Shown: in pieces, positions 1 through 7,108 of the stretch
How positions within the stretch are numbered: position 1 is the stretch's first letter
How the letters are laid out: every line of letters starts with the position of its first letter
Source of the DNA: Candidatus Omnitrophota bacterium
Lineage (GTDB): Bacteria > Omnitrophota > Gorgyraeia > Duberdicusellales > Duberdicusellaceae
Direction of reading: 5' to 3'
NCBI GenBank assembly: GCA_021159015.1
Contig: JAGGSQ010000011.1
Span: 1-47,436 of the forward strand
DNA: 47,436 bases
Notes under the pieces: model-generated
Databases searched by the model: none
What the model saw: only the letters and a program-made list of their open reading frames with translations
Told to the model about the DNA's origin: nothing
Made by a program: the position numbers and the translations under genes

Positions 1-55
1 TATTCTCGCCGCCATCATTGCCCCCAATGCCTTCAGGGCGATTGAGAAGGCGAAG
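1..55 (+). repeat. 55-bp exact direct repeat between pilin genes (copy 1)
   Basis: Bases 1-55 match 711-765 without a mismatch and may extend left of the window. The repeat encodes the C-terminal half of the pilin N-terminal helix. After base 55 the two genes diverge sharply. Confidence 0.9.
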
Positions 56-496
56 GTGGCTAGGGCAATTAGCGAGACGCGTACTATTAAGGTTGCTGCT
101 TTGGATTATTACTCTGATACTGGTAATTGGCCTCCTACATATGGTTTGACTTCGGCAGTTAACCCTTTCCTGACTGATTCCGGAGTAAATGGCTGGGATG
201 GGCCGTATGTTGAGAAGTGGAATCCTCATCCGTGGGGAGGAAATGTTGGATGGGAGATAGACATCGATTTAGACGATGACGGAATTAATGATGGAAATGT
301 ACTTTTAGATGATGACCGTCCGGAAACTAGCTATTCTGATAATCAAGGACGAATTCCTCTCCATTCAATGATTAAAATTGATGAGACTATAGATGACGGC
401 AATCTTGCTACGGGGTATGTTCAGGGAGATGGCAGGGGATTACATGCTGCCAGTGGTGAGTTAGTAATTATGGTTATTCACGACGGTGCTCCTTAG
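2..496 (+). CDS. Type IV pilin/GspG-like pseudopilin, 5' end outside window
   Basis: The open frame is already running at the window edge and continues to a TAG at 494-496. The first visible residues (ILAAIIAPNAFRAIEKAK) are the end of the hydrophobic N-terminal helix of a type IV pilin or type II secretion pseudopilin, so the leader and FTLIE motif lie upstream. A GTG at 56 falls inside the conserved helix and is not the start. The globular part has the GWDGPYV...WGG pattern seen in GspG-like major pseudopilins and an acidic DIDLDDDGIND stretch resembling a calcium-binding loop. It is the first of three tandem paralogues. Bases 1-55 are identical to 711-765 in the next gene. Whether it builds a pilus or a secretion pseudopilus cannot be told from here, because no assembly ATPase, platform protein or prepilin peptidase is in the window. 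Confidence 0.85.
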   Translation: MLAAIIAPNAFRAIEKAKVARAISETRTIKVAALDYYSDTGNWPPTYGLTSAVNPFLTDSGVNGWDGPYVEKWNPHPWGGNVGWEIDIDLDDDGINDGNVLLDDDRPETSYSDNQGRIPLHSMIKIDETIDDGNLATGYVQGDGRGLHAASGELVIMVIHDGAP

Positions 497-522
497 ATGT
501 TGTGTTTCTAATTAATATACCA

Positions 523-551
523 TTGAACTCTTCCACTTTTTATTGTATACT
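523..551 (+). promoter_or_regulatory. Sigma70-type promoter before second pilin-like gene
   Basis: TTGAAC (523-528), a 17-nt spacer and TATACT (546-551) form a good sigma70-type promoter. A start near 558 would leave a leader of about 43 nt before the ATG at 601. Confidence 0.6.
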
Positions 552-600
552 TTAAACAGAGAAAAAAGAGTTTTTTATTAATTATATTTTTATTACTTTT

Positions 601-1239
601 ATGTTTTTGTTCCCTTTTTCTTCTAAAACGGCAAGCCAATCTTCTATTTTTATTCTTACCAAGAGAGTATTTACACTGATTGAGTTAGTAGTTGTCATCG
701 CCATTATCGCTATTCTCGCCGCCATCATTGCCCCCAATGCCTTCAGGGCGATTGAGAAGGCGAAGATTGCCCGCGTAGCAGAAGACTCTAAGACCATCAA
801 GACCGCTGCTTATAATATGTACTCAGATACCGGTTATTGGCCGGGTAGTAATTGGGGAGACGATTCAGCCCACGATCCTCTTTCTCCTGCTGATAGAGGC
901 GAAGGTTTTGTGAGTTCTCCTGCCCATGGTTCTGGTGCCTCTCAGGCTGCGGTTATGTGGGAGGGTCCTTATATAGATAGATGGTTTAGGAATCCCTGGG
1001 GAGGATGGTATTGGTGGGACTATAATTATCTAGACCAGAATGGCGACGGCATTGATAGTGAGCATGTATTGTGGATTGACAATGCCAGAGGAAATTCAGG
1101 TCATCGCATTCCTCTTGCTTCGCGAGAAAAGATAGACGACAAATTAGACGATGGTAATTTAGATACAGGCCGTGTTCAGACGTGGCAGGGGAGTCATAGC
1201 GGAGGGAATTTGGGATTTATTTTGGTACAGGGTTATTAG
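601..1239 (+). CDS. Pilin/GspG-like pseudopilin with atypical leader
   Basis: The 212-residue product has the FTLIELVVVIAIIAILAAII helix of type IV pilins and pseudopilins, followed by a pseudopilin-like globular domain with WEGPYIDRW, an NPWGG motif and an acidic DQNGDGIDS loop that may bind calcium. The leader is odd. With the ATG at 601 it is about 23 residues long, and the residue before the mature Phe is Val (LTKRV/FTLIE) where prepilin peptidase normally needs Gly. A single base change (GTA from GGA) would explain this. There is no Shine-Dalgarno sequence before 601. TTG at 607 is an alternative start, but no start gives a normal short leader. The gene has its own promoter-like sequence. 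It could be a poorly processed or decaying paralogue, or it could use relaxed processing. Confidence 0.85.
   Translation: MFLFPFSSKTASQSSIFILTKRVFTLIELVVVIAIIAILAAIIAPNAFRAIEKAKIARVAEDSKTIKTAAYNMYSDTGYWPGSNWGDDSAHDPLSPADRGEGFVSSPAHGSGASQAAVMWEGPYIDRWFRNPWGGWYWWDYNYLDQNGDGIDSEHVLWIDNARGNSGHRIPLASREKIDDKLDDGNLDTGRVQTWQGSHSGGNLGFILVQGY
711..765 (+). repeat. 55-bp exact direct repeat between pilin genes (copy 2)
   Basis: This is the second copy of the exact repeat at 1-55, inside the second pilin-like gene. The third paralogue encodes nearly the same peptide at 1404-1455 with many synonymous differences. Confidence 0.9.
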
Positions 1240-1279
1240 TTATGAAAATATACCAGAAAGAGAGGTAGATAAAAAGCAC

Positions 1280-1308
1280 GTGCAATTTTGTATTTTGTCT
1301 GTTAGAAT
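1280..1308 (+). promoter_or_regulatory. Possible promoter before third pilin-like gene
   Basis: GTGCAA (1280-1285), a 17-nt spacer and TAGAAT (1303-1308) resemble a sigma70 promoter with a weak -35. The predicted transcript would start near 1315, about 30 nt before the preferred ATG. Confidence 0.4.
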
Positions 1309-1344
1309 ACAAATTGATAAAGTATGAGAAAGGAGGTGAATAAG

Positions 1345-1845
1345 ATGGGACGTAAAGGTTTTACTTTAATTGAGTTGATTGTCGTTATTGCTATTATTGC
1401 GATTCTGGCTGCTATTATTGCTCCTAATGCGTTTAAAGCAATTGAGAAGGCGAAAGTTTCGGCGACTATTGCAGATTATAAGTCCATAAAAACTGCGGCC
1501 ATGGCTTATTATTCTGATGTAGGGACATGGCCTGCTGACGGTTCTACTACTGCCGGGTTTGTAACTGATGATGGTTCTACAGGCTGGGATGGTCCGTATT
1601 TAGAGAAGTGGCCGGCCGTAGACAGATGGGGAGGAAGTTATACTTTTGAGAATGACAGTGCCAGAGACTGGGATGGTGACGGAACCAACGATGCTGCTCG
1701 TTATATCCAGCTTACCAGTGTTCCTTCTACTGCTGCAGGTAAGATAGATTTGCAAGTTGACGGAACAGCAGGGACTGCTTCCGGCTATGTACAGTATGGA
1801 AGCGGGAGTCCTGTTACCTTGTATATGCTTATTAGCCAGGATTAA
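1345..1845 (+). CDS. Type IV pilin/GspG-like pseudopilin, canonical leader
   Basis: The product (166 residues from 1345) begins MGRKG/FTLIELIVV, a textbook prepilin leader with Gly at -1, Phe at +1 and Glu at +5. The start at 1345 is preferred over ATG 1324 because the strong ribosome site AAAGGAGGTGA (1328-1338) lies inside the longer frame and is correctly spaced for 1345. The globular domain repeats the family pattern: GWDGPYLEKW, a WGG turn and an acidic DWDGDGTND loop that may bind calcium. It is the only one of the four pilin-like genes here with an intact canonical leader, so it may be the main structural subunit. The gene is followed directly by a strong terminator. Confidence 0.9.
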   Translation: MGRKGFTLIELIVVIAIIAILAAIIAPNAFKAIEKAKVSATIADYKSIKTAAMAYYSDVGTWPADGSTTAGFVTDDGSTGWDGPYLEKWPAVDRWGGSYTFENDSARDWDGDGTNDAARYIQLTSVPSTAAGKIDLQVDGTAGTASGYVQYGSGSPVTLYMLISQD

Positions 1846-1864
1846 TTAGGACTCTATCGGGTTT

Positions 1865-1900
1865 AAATGGCTCCCGAGTTATCGGGAGCCATTTTTATTT
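1865..1900 (+). terminator. Intrinsic terminator closing the pilin cluster
   Basis: A perfect 13-bp stem (AAATGGCTCCCGA, 1865-1877, with TCGGGAGCCATTT, 1882-1894) has a GTTA loop and runs into TTTTTATTT. This is a strong rho-independent terminator, 19 nt after the third pilin stop. Confidence 0.95.
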
Positions 1901-1942
1901 GTCTTAGAGAAAGGCTTCCCTTTATCTAAATCTAAAAAAATA

Positions 1943-1970
1943 TTTATAAAATCCTCAAATGTGATATTAT
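1943..1970 (+). promoter_or_regulatory. Possible promoter of a leaderless transcript
   Basis: TTTATA (1943-1948), a 16-nt spacer and TATTAT (1965-1970) lie so close to the ATG at 1979 that transcription would begin at or next to the start codon. No Shine-Dalgarno sequence is present. Confidence 0.4.
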
Positions 1971-1978
1971 AAATAAAC

Positions 1979-2344
1979 ATGAGGACAATTTTCTTAAAGG
2001 TAATTGCTGTTTTATGGATTATTCTGGGGGTAATCTGGTTATTTAGACCCGAGAGCTTTCGTAGTTATGTGCGTAAAAAAATATTCAAGAAGTATAGACG
2101 CTTAACCTTTATCCTCTTGTTAATAACAGGTGGATTTTTACTTTCTTTCTTTCGTTTTTCTTTTGTAGCAGCAAAGTTGGTTGCTTTGTTGGGTTTGATA
2201 GTAATAATCAAGGCTTTATTTCTTCTTAACCGCAAGTTCTCGGAAAATCTCAGTAGATACATAGAGAAAATTCCTATATTTTATATACGAGTGGCTTCAT
2301 TGCTATTGATAGGGATAGGAATATCTATATTTCTGACTTTCTAA
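1979..2344 (+). CDS. Small integral membrane protein, unknown function
   Basis: This 121-residue protein is not recognised. Four hydrophobic stretches are visible at roughly residues 5-22, 42-60, 61-80 and 101-120, with basic loops between the first and second (RSYVRKKIFKKYRR) and before the last. That is consistent with a four-helix inner-membrane protein. It has no conserved catalytic motif. It starts a new transcription unit just after the pilin terminator and is followed 15 nt later by the outer-membrane barrel gene, which has its own strong ribosome site. The start is supported only by the upstream TATTAT box and the absence of an earlier ATG. Confidence 0.6.
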   Translation: MRTIFLKVIAVLWIILGVIWLFRPESFRSYVRKKIFKKYRRLTFILLLITGGFLLSFFRFSFVAAKLVALLGLIVIIKALFLLNRKFSENLSRYIEKIPIFYIRVASLLLIGIGISIFLTF

Positions 2345-2359
2345 ATTAGGAGGAGGGAA

Positions 2360-3064
2360 ATGAAACGATATTTGGGTTTGGCAATATTAATAAGCGCCAT
2401 AGGCCTAAATTCCCTCTCTTCCTTTGCCGCACCTGCTTATGGCACTCATATGCCCAAAAAGGGTCATTGGCATTGGGGGTGGCAGACTAATGTTGTTCTG
2501 CGGCGTAATTTAGAGAGAGAATGGGGGAAACTGCGTTCCTACCAGACTTTTATTACCGGCAGTTTCGGCCTTACACCTTGGTTATGTTTTGATGGTAAGC
2601 TAGGATGGGGTAACATAAGAAATCGTCCAGAAAATATTTCACGCATAGACTATCCCGGCAATTTTGCCGGAGGCTATGGGTTTAGAGTGAAACTTTACCG
2701 CCACGCTACTGATAAGATAAAGTCAGTTTTTGGTTTTCAACATATTAGTGTTCATCCTGACCATCAATATGTAGGGAAAGAAAAAAGAAAGGTTATCCTT
2801 GACGATTGGCAGTTTTCTTTTTTAGTTTCTTATAACTTAAGCCGATATTTTGTTCCTTATGCGGGGGTAAAACTCTCCCGTATGGACTTAATTGAAAAAG
2901 CCGGCGACATCCGTAAAAGAAAACGCTCAGAAAATAGTGAGCTGGTAGGAATAATTCTGGGAGTTGATATTTATCTTGATAAAACTCAGCGGCAATGGTT
3001 CAATTTAGAATGCCGTTTTTTTGATGAAGCGGCTGTCTCGCTAGGCGTAGTTTTTAGTTTCTGA
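2360..3064 (+). CDS. Predicted outer-membrane beta-barrel protein
   Basis: The 234-residue product has a clear signal peptide (MKRYLGLAILISAIGLNSLSSFAA, cleavage likely near residue 24). It is followed by alternating hydrophobic and polar segments typical of membrane beta strands, with aromatic residues at strand ends, and it ends in Phe (GVVFSF), the usual C-terminal signal for barrel assembly. It implies a cell with an outer membrane. A very good ribosome site, AGGAGGAGGG, precedes the ATG. I cannot assign a specific function. It resembles small OmpA/OmpW-size barrels only in general form. The next gene starts 3 nt after its stop, so the two are probably cotranscribed. Confidence 0.65.
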   Translation: MKRYLGLAILISAIGLNSLSSFAAPAYGTHMPKKGHWHWGWQTNVVLRRNLEREWGKLRSYQTFITGSFGLTPWLCFDGKLGWGNIRNRPENISRIDYPGNFAGGYGFRVKLYRHATDKIKSVFGFQHISVHPDHQYVGKEKRKVILDDWQFSFLVSYNLSRYFVPYAGVKLSRMDLIEKAGDIRKRKRSENSELVGIILGVDIYLDKTQRQWFNLECRFFDEAAVSLGVVFSF

Positions 3065-3067
3065 AGA

Positions 3068-4531
3068 ATGGTTATTAAAAAAAACAAAGACGAATTTCTA
3101 AGTTATTTAGAGGATACCTCTAATTTGAAAGGAGATGCTTCCTTACTTTTTATCCCTGAGAATGAGAAAGAGGTGAGTGATGTACTTTTACAAGCAGCGG
3201 AAGAAGAGATTCCACTTACTATTTCTGCTGCGGGTACTGGTACTACCGGAGCGCGTGTTCCTTTAGAGGGGGCTGTTTTGTCTTTAGAAAACCTGAATCG
3301 CATAAAAGAGCTAGATAAAAAGAAAAGTACTATTGTAGCAGAAGCAGGAGTGACTTTAGAACGGATAGAAGAGGAGGCTAATAAACAGGGGTTAACTCTT
3401 AGGTCTCAGCCTACCGAACCCCTAGCTTTTATAGGAGGTGTAGTTTCTACTTGCGCTTCAGGCCCCCGCAGTTTTAAGTATGGCTCTATCCGGAATTATG
3501 TAAAGAGAATCAAGATGGCTATGACTAATGGTGATATCTGGGAAATTGAGCGCGGTTCCATATTTGCCAGAAAGAGAAAATTTAAATTTAGTATAAACGG
3601 CCGTGAATACAAATTTAATCTTCCCACTTATCATATGCCCAGCGTAAAATCGTCGGCAGGATACTTTGTAGATGATGATATGGATTTGATTGATCTATTT
3701 ATTGGCCAGGAGGGGACTTTAAGCTGCATATTGGAAGTAGAACTTTTACTTCACAAAAGGCCTTACAATCTCTTTGACGGTATAGTATTTTTTGACGCGG
3801 AAGAGAAAGCTTTAGAGTTTGTAGAGAGGATAAAACAACTTCGTCTGCATTCTTTTCAATATCCCTGCGTAGTGGAATTTTTTGACTTTAATTCTTTAGA
3901 GTTCTTACGTCCTTTCTATTCCTTTATCCCGTCTGCTCAATGTGCTATCTATTTTGAGCAGGAAATTGATTCAGAGCAACAGGCGGATTTAATGCTTGAT
4001 TATTGGTATGAGTTTATCGAGAAGTCGGGAGCCAGTATTGATAAATGCTGGTTTGCCGAGACGGAAGCTGAACGACAGAAACTTTATCAATTTCGTCATC
4101 ATTTGCCTCAGGCGGTAAATGAATATCTGAGAAAATATAGTCAAACCAAGGAAGCTACGGATATTGCTGTACCTGACGACAAATTTCATTCTATGTATTA
4201 TTTCTACAAAGAAGTTGCTTTGCGTTCTCGCATAAACTACGTTAATTTTGGCCACATCGGTCAGAACCATCTTCATTTTAATTTCTTGCCTCAGAATCGC
4301 GAAGAATCCTTTCTGGCTAAAGGCTACATTATGGAGTTTATTGAAAAGGCCATTGCTCTGGGAGGAACTATATCAGCAGAACACGGCATAGGGAAGATTA
4401 AGAAGCCTTACTTGGAGATTATGTACGGTCGCAAGCATTTGGAAGAAATGGCAGAATTGAAAAAGATACTTGACCCGGCGTGTATTTTGGGCTTAGATAA
4501 CATCTTTGATAGAAAACTATTAAAAAAATAG
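3068..4531 (+). CDS. FAD-linked oxidase of the GlcD/D-lactate dehydrogenase type
   Basis: The 487-residue length and layout match the FAD_binding_4 plus FAD-oxidase_C family (GlcD, D-lactate and D-2-hydroxyglutarate dehydrogenases). The N-terminal FAD domain shows the AAGTGTTGARVPLEG pyrophosphate-binding segment (about residues 53-67) and the QPTEPLAFIGGVVSTCASG segment. The C-terminal domain has VNFGHIGQNHLHFNFLP and the closing GTISAEHGIGKIKKPY motif, whose His belongs to the active site. The expected reaction is oxidation of a 2-hydroxy acid to a 2-oxo acid with FAD. The substrate cannot be deduced. No cysteine-rich iron-sulfur partner (GlcF type) is adjacent. The ATG lies 3 nt after the previous stop with only a weak ribosome site, suggesting coupling. 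Confidence 0.85.
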   Translation: MVIKKNKDEFLSYLEDTSNLKGDASLLFIPENEKEVSDVLLQAAEEEIPLTISAAGTGTTGARVPLEGAVLSLENLNRIKELDKKKSTIVAEAGVTLERIEEEANKQGLTLRSQPTEPLAFIGGVVSTCASGPRSFKYGSIRNYVKRIKMAMTNGDIWEIERGSIFARKRKFKFSINGREYKFNLPTYHMPSVKSSAGYFVDDDMDLIDLFIGQEGTLSCILEVELLLHKRPYNLFDGIVFFDAEEKALEFVERIKQLRLHSFQYPCVVEFFDFNSLEFLRPFYSFIPSAQCAIYFEQEIDSEQQADLMLDYWYEFIEKSGASIDKCWFAETEAERQKLYQFRHHLPQAVNEYLRKYSQTKEATDIAVPDDKFHSMYYFYKEVALRSRINYVNFGHIGQNHLHFNFLPQNREESFLAKGYIMEFIEKAIALGGTISAEHGIGKIKKPYLEIMYGRKHLEEMAELKKILDPACILGLDNIFDRKLLKK

Positions 4532-4593
4532 CGCACGTTTTTTAGTCTTTAACCAGAAGCCTTAAAAACAAATATTCAGGAGAAAGGAGAACG

Positions 4594-5388
4594 ATGAAAA
4601 AAGTTAAGTTCGTCTCGGAGGGGGAAAAAGAAATATCAGCCGCAATCATCGAGGGTTTTCTGCATCATCTGCAGCAGAGTTTAGAATCGGATTGTATTAT
4701 AGTAGGAGCCGGACCTTCCGGGTTGACAGCGGCTAAATATCTTTCTGATTATGGTGTTAAGGTGGTATTGATAGAGCGTAATAATTATCTAGGGGGAGGA
4801 TTCTGGAGCGGGGGGTGTTTTATGAATACGGTTACCTTCCGTGCCCCCGCTCATTTGATTTTAGAAGAAGTTGGCATATCCTATTCTTCCTATAAAAAAG
4901 ATTTGTATATTTCTTCTGCCCCCTTAGCTTGTGCTACTCTGGTAGCTTCAAGTTTGAAAGCAGGAACCAGGGTTCTAAATCTGACAGCTTTAGAAGACCT
5001 GGTTCTAAAGAAAAACAGAGTATGTGGTGTAGTAATTAACTGGTCGGCGCTTGATTATATGCCTGCTCCTATAAGGTGTTTAGACCCTCTGGCTCTGGAG
5101 ACTAAAATAGTGATTGATGCTTCGGGCCATGAAGCTTATGCCGTAAAAAAGCTGTCACAAAGAAAACTTATGTCTTTAGAAGGCGAGGCAGCAATGTGGA
5201 TAGAAAAATCTGAGGATTTAGTTGTGGAAAAAACTTCGGAAGTATATCCGGGGCTTTTTGTTTGCGGTATGAGTGTGGCGGCGGTTTTTGGTATTCCCCG
5301 TATGGGGCCTACCTTTGGCGCCATGCTTGCTTCGGGCAAGAAAGTAGCAGAGCTGGTAAAGAAAAAATTGCAGAGAAAAGACAAATGA
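4594..5388 (+). CDS. thi4: Thiamine thiazole synthase, Thi4 family
   Basis: The 264-residue protein is a Thi4/ThiF-independent thiazole synthase, which makes the thiazole phosphate of thiamine from NAD and glycine. The dinucleotide fold is plain: IIVGAGPSGLTAA (about residues 35-47), VVLIERNNYLGGGFWSGG (57-74), a second strand VIDASGHEA (173-181) and the C-terminal GMSVAAVFGIPRMGPTFGAML (225-245). At the sulfur-donor position, where archaeal Thi4 has His (LHVDPL), this protein has Cys162 (RCLDPL), as in the single-turnover yeast and plant enzymes. This alignment was done by eye. A strong ribosome site (GGAGAAAGGAG) precedes the ATG, and the stop overlaps the next start (ATGA). No other thiamine genes are in the window. 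Confidence 0.85.
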   Translation: MKKVKFVSEGEKEISAAIIEGFLHHLQQSLESDCIIVGAGPSGLTAAKYLSDYGVKVVLIERNNYLGGGFWSGGCFMNTVTFRAPAHLILEEVGISYSSYKKDLYISSAPLACATLVASSLKAGTRVLNLTALEDLVLKKNRVCGVVINWSALDYMPAPIRCLDPLALETKIVIDASGHEAYAVKKLSQRKLMSLEGEAAMWIEKSEDLVVEKTSEVYPGLFVCGMSVAAVFGIPRMGPTFGAMLASGKKVAELVKKKLQRKDK

Positions 5389-6164
5389 AAGGTTTTTTGG
5401 ATACAGCCAGACAAATAGCAGTTGAGGCGGGAAATTATTTGGAAAAAAATTTTGGTCAGATTTCTCAGGTCATTAAGAAAGGCGACAGGAATCTTGCTAC
5501 TAACCTTGACCGGGAAGCAGAGAACTTGATAGTTAAGAAGATACAAAAGGAGTTTCCTTCCCACGGAGTCATAGCGGAAGAGAAAGAGCGTTTCCGTACT
5601 GAGGCTGACTTTGTCTGGATTATAGACCCTTTAGATGGTACGCACAATTTTATCCGCGGGATAGATGTATTTGGCGTATCTCTGGGTCTTTGGGATAGAA
5701 AGCAGGATGAGTTTGTATTAGGCGTGGTTTACATACCTAAAGACAAAGAGTTATATTATGCCACTAAGGGAGAAGGTGCTTACAAAAATATTGAGAGGAT
5801 ATCTGTATCTGAAGTAAGATATATGCCTGAAGCTTCGGGGTCTTTTGATTCCAGTATTCGCTATTCTCCTCAGGTTATGTTGGAGGCATTGGGCAAAATT
5901 TCGGTTGGGGCTTTTAATATCAGGATGTTTGGCTCTTCTGTGCGGCAGCTTACTTATTTGGCCGAAGGTAAACTTGATTTCGTGGTGGAGTTTCACGACC
6001 GGCCCTGGGACTTTGCCGGCAGTGTCTGTATAGTTAAAGAGGCCGGCGGTGTATTTAAGAGTTTAGGTAATGAAAAGGTAAATCCCAAAACCATAGGCTA
6101 CATTGCTTCCAATGCTTATCTTTATCCTCAGCTGAAAGAAATTATTTCGGAGGTTGTTAAATGA
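5385..6164 (+). CDS. Inositol-monophosphatase family phosphatase
   Basis: From the ATG at 5385 the product is 259 residues, the usual family size. That ATG overlaps the thi4 stop by 4 nt, and the longer frame from 5262 would lie inside thi4. Metal-binding motifs of the IMPase/FBPase superfamily are all visible: GVIAEEKE (61-68), WIIDPLDGTHNFIRG (78-92, with D81, D84 and T86) and the late WDFAGSVCIVKEAGG motif. These hydrolyse phosphate monoesters such as inositol 1-phosphate, fructose 1,6-bisphosphate or PAP, using Mg2+. Substrate cannot be set by motif. SuhB-like inositol monophosphatase is the most likely. The stop overlaps the next start by 4 nt. Confidence 0.85.
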   Translation: MKGFLDTARQIAVEAGNYLEKNFGQISQVIKKGDRNLATNLDREAENLIVKKIQKEFPSHGVIAEEKERFRTEADFVWIIDPLDGTHNFIRGIDVFGVSLGLWDRKQDEFVLGVVYIPKDKELYYATKGEGAYKNIERISVSEVRYMPEASGSFDSSIRYSPQVMLEALGKISVGAFNIRMFGSSVRQLTYLAEGKLDFVVEFHDRPWDFAGSVCIVKEAGGVFKSLGNEKVNPKTIGYIASNAYLYPQLKEIISEVVK

Positions 6165-7108
6165 ATAAGCCTGCTTTATCTAAAAATTATGTTTATGGTC
6201 CTGTGCCTTCGCGTCGTCTGGGGTTTTCTCTGGGTATAGACCTTACTCCTTGTAAGAGTTGTTCTTTTGACTGTATTTATTGTCAGTTGGGGAAGACTAC
6301 TCATAAGACAATACGCCGTTTTGAGTTTGTGGATTTAAAAGGGCTTAAGTATCAACTAAACCGTAAGCTTCTTTCGTCTTCTCGTATAGATTACATTACC
6401 ATTTCTGGTTCAGGAGAGCCGACCTTGCATAAGAATCTCAATAAAATAATCAAACTCTTAAAGAAATCCAGCCAAGGTAAAATCCCCCTGGCTCTAATAA
6501 CAAATTCTTCCCTTCTCTCCCGCCGTCAGGTAAGAGAAGAAATCAAGGAAGTAGACTTGATAGTTCCTTCGCTGGATGCAGCCACGCAGAGGACCTTTGA
6601 GCTTATAGACCGACCTTACAAAAATATACGCATCGAAAATATTATAGAAGGATTAATAAAGTTGCGTCGTAGTTTTAGAGGGAAGATATGGTTAGAGATT
6701 ATGCTGATAAGGGATATTAATACTACTAAGAGAGAAATAGCTCGCTTAGCTTCAGCTGTAGCTAAGATTAAGCCCGATAAAATCCATATTAATCTTCCTG
6801 TACGCCCGGCACGTTACGGCGATCTTATTCCTTCTCTCGCTCAGCAACGATTTGCCAGAGAGCAGCTGGGCGAGATTTGTGAAATTGTTGATTCTTTCTC
6901 GCGCCAGAAACAACAAAAGATGTTTACTGATATCGAGAAGGACATAGGCGCCTATCTCAAAAGAAGACCCGCAAGCATTGAAGACCTTGAGTATGCGTTT
7001 GGCCTCAACCGTAATGAAATAATAAAATATTTAGATATATTGATAAGAAAAGGCGTAGTAAAGCAGCAAAATAGCAAAGGTCAAGAATATTTTATTTATG
7101 GCCTTTAG
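6161..7108 (+). CDS. Radical SAM protein, COG0731-like
   Basis: The 315-residue protein opens with YGPVPSRRLGFSLGIDLTPCKSC and carries the radical SAM cluster motif CxxxCxxC at Cys34, Cys38 and Cys41, with an extra Cys31 as in the COG0731 Fe-S oxidoreductase group. It has the SAM-binding region YITISGSGEPTLH and a TIM-barrel body. The C-terminal 60 residues (RRPASIEDLEYAFGLNRNEIIKYL...) look like a small winged-helix domain. Bacterial and archaeal members of this group are widely annotated but mostly without known substrate. It overlaps the upstream phosphatase gene by 4 nt and the downstream gene by 11 nt, so it belongs to the same operon. Confidence 0.8.
   Translation: MNKPALSKNYVYGPVPSRRLGFSLGIDLTPCKSCSFDCIYCQLGKTTHKTIRRFEFVDLKGLKYQLNRKLLSSSRIDYITISGSGEPTLHKNLNKIIKLLKKSSQGKIPLALITNSSLLSRRQVREEIKEVDLIVPSLDAATQRTFELIDRPYKNIRIENIIEGLIKLRRSFRGKIWLEIMLIRDINTTKREIARLASAVAKIKPDKIHINLPVRPARYGDLIPSLAQQRFAREQLGEICEIVDSFSRQKQQKMFTDIEKDIGAYLKRRPASIEDLEYAFGLNRNEIIKYLDILIRKGVVKQQNSKGQEYFIYGL

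Noticed and set aside
56-496. Independent short gene starting at GTG 56
   Set aside because: The same frame is open to the window edge and encodes the pilin helix before 56, so the GTG is internal.
5136-5564. 142-codon reverse-strand open frame
   Set aside because: It covers the thi4-phosphatase junction antisense; both forward genes are well supported by motifs.
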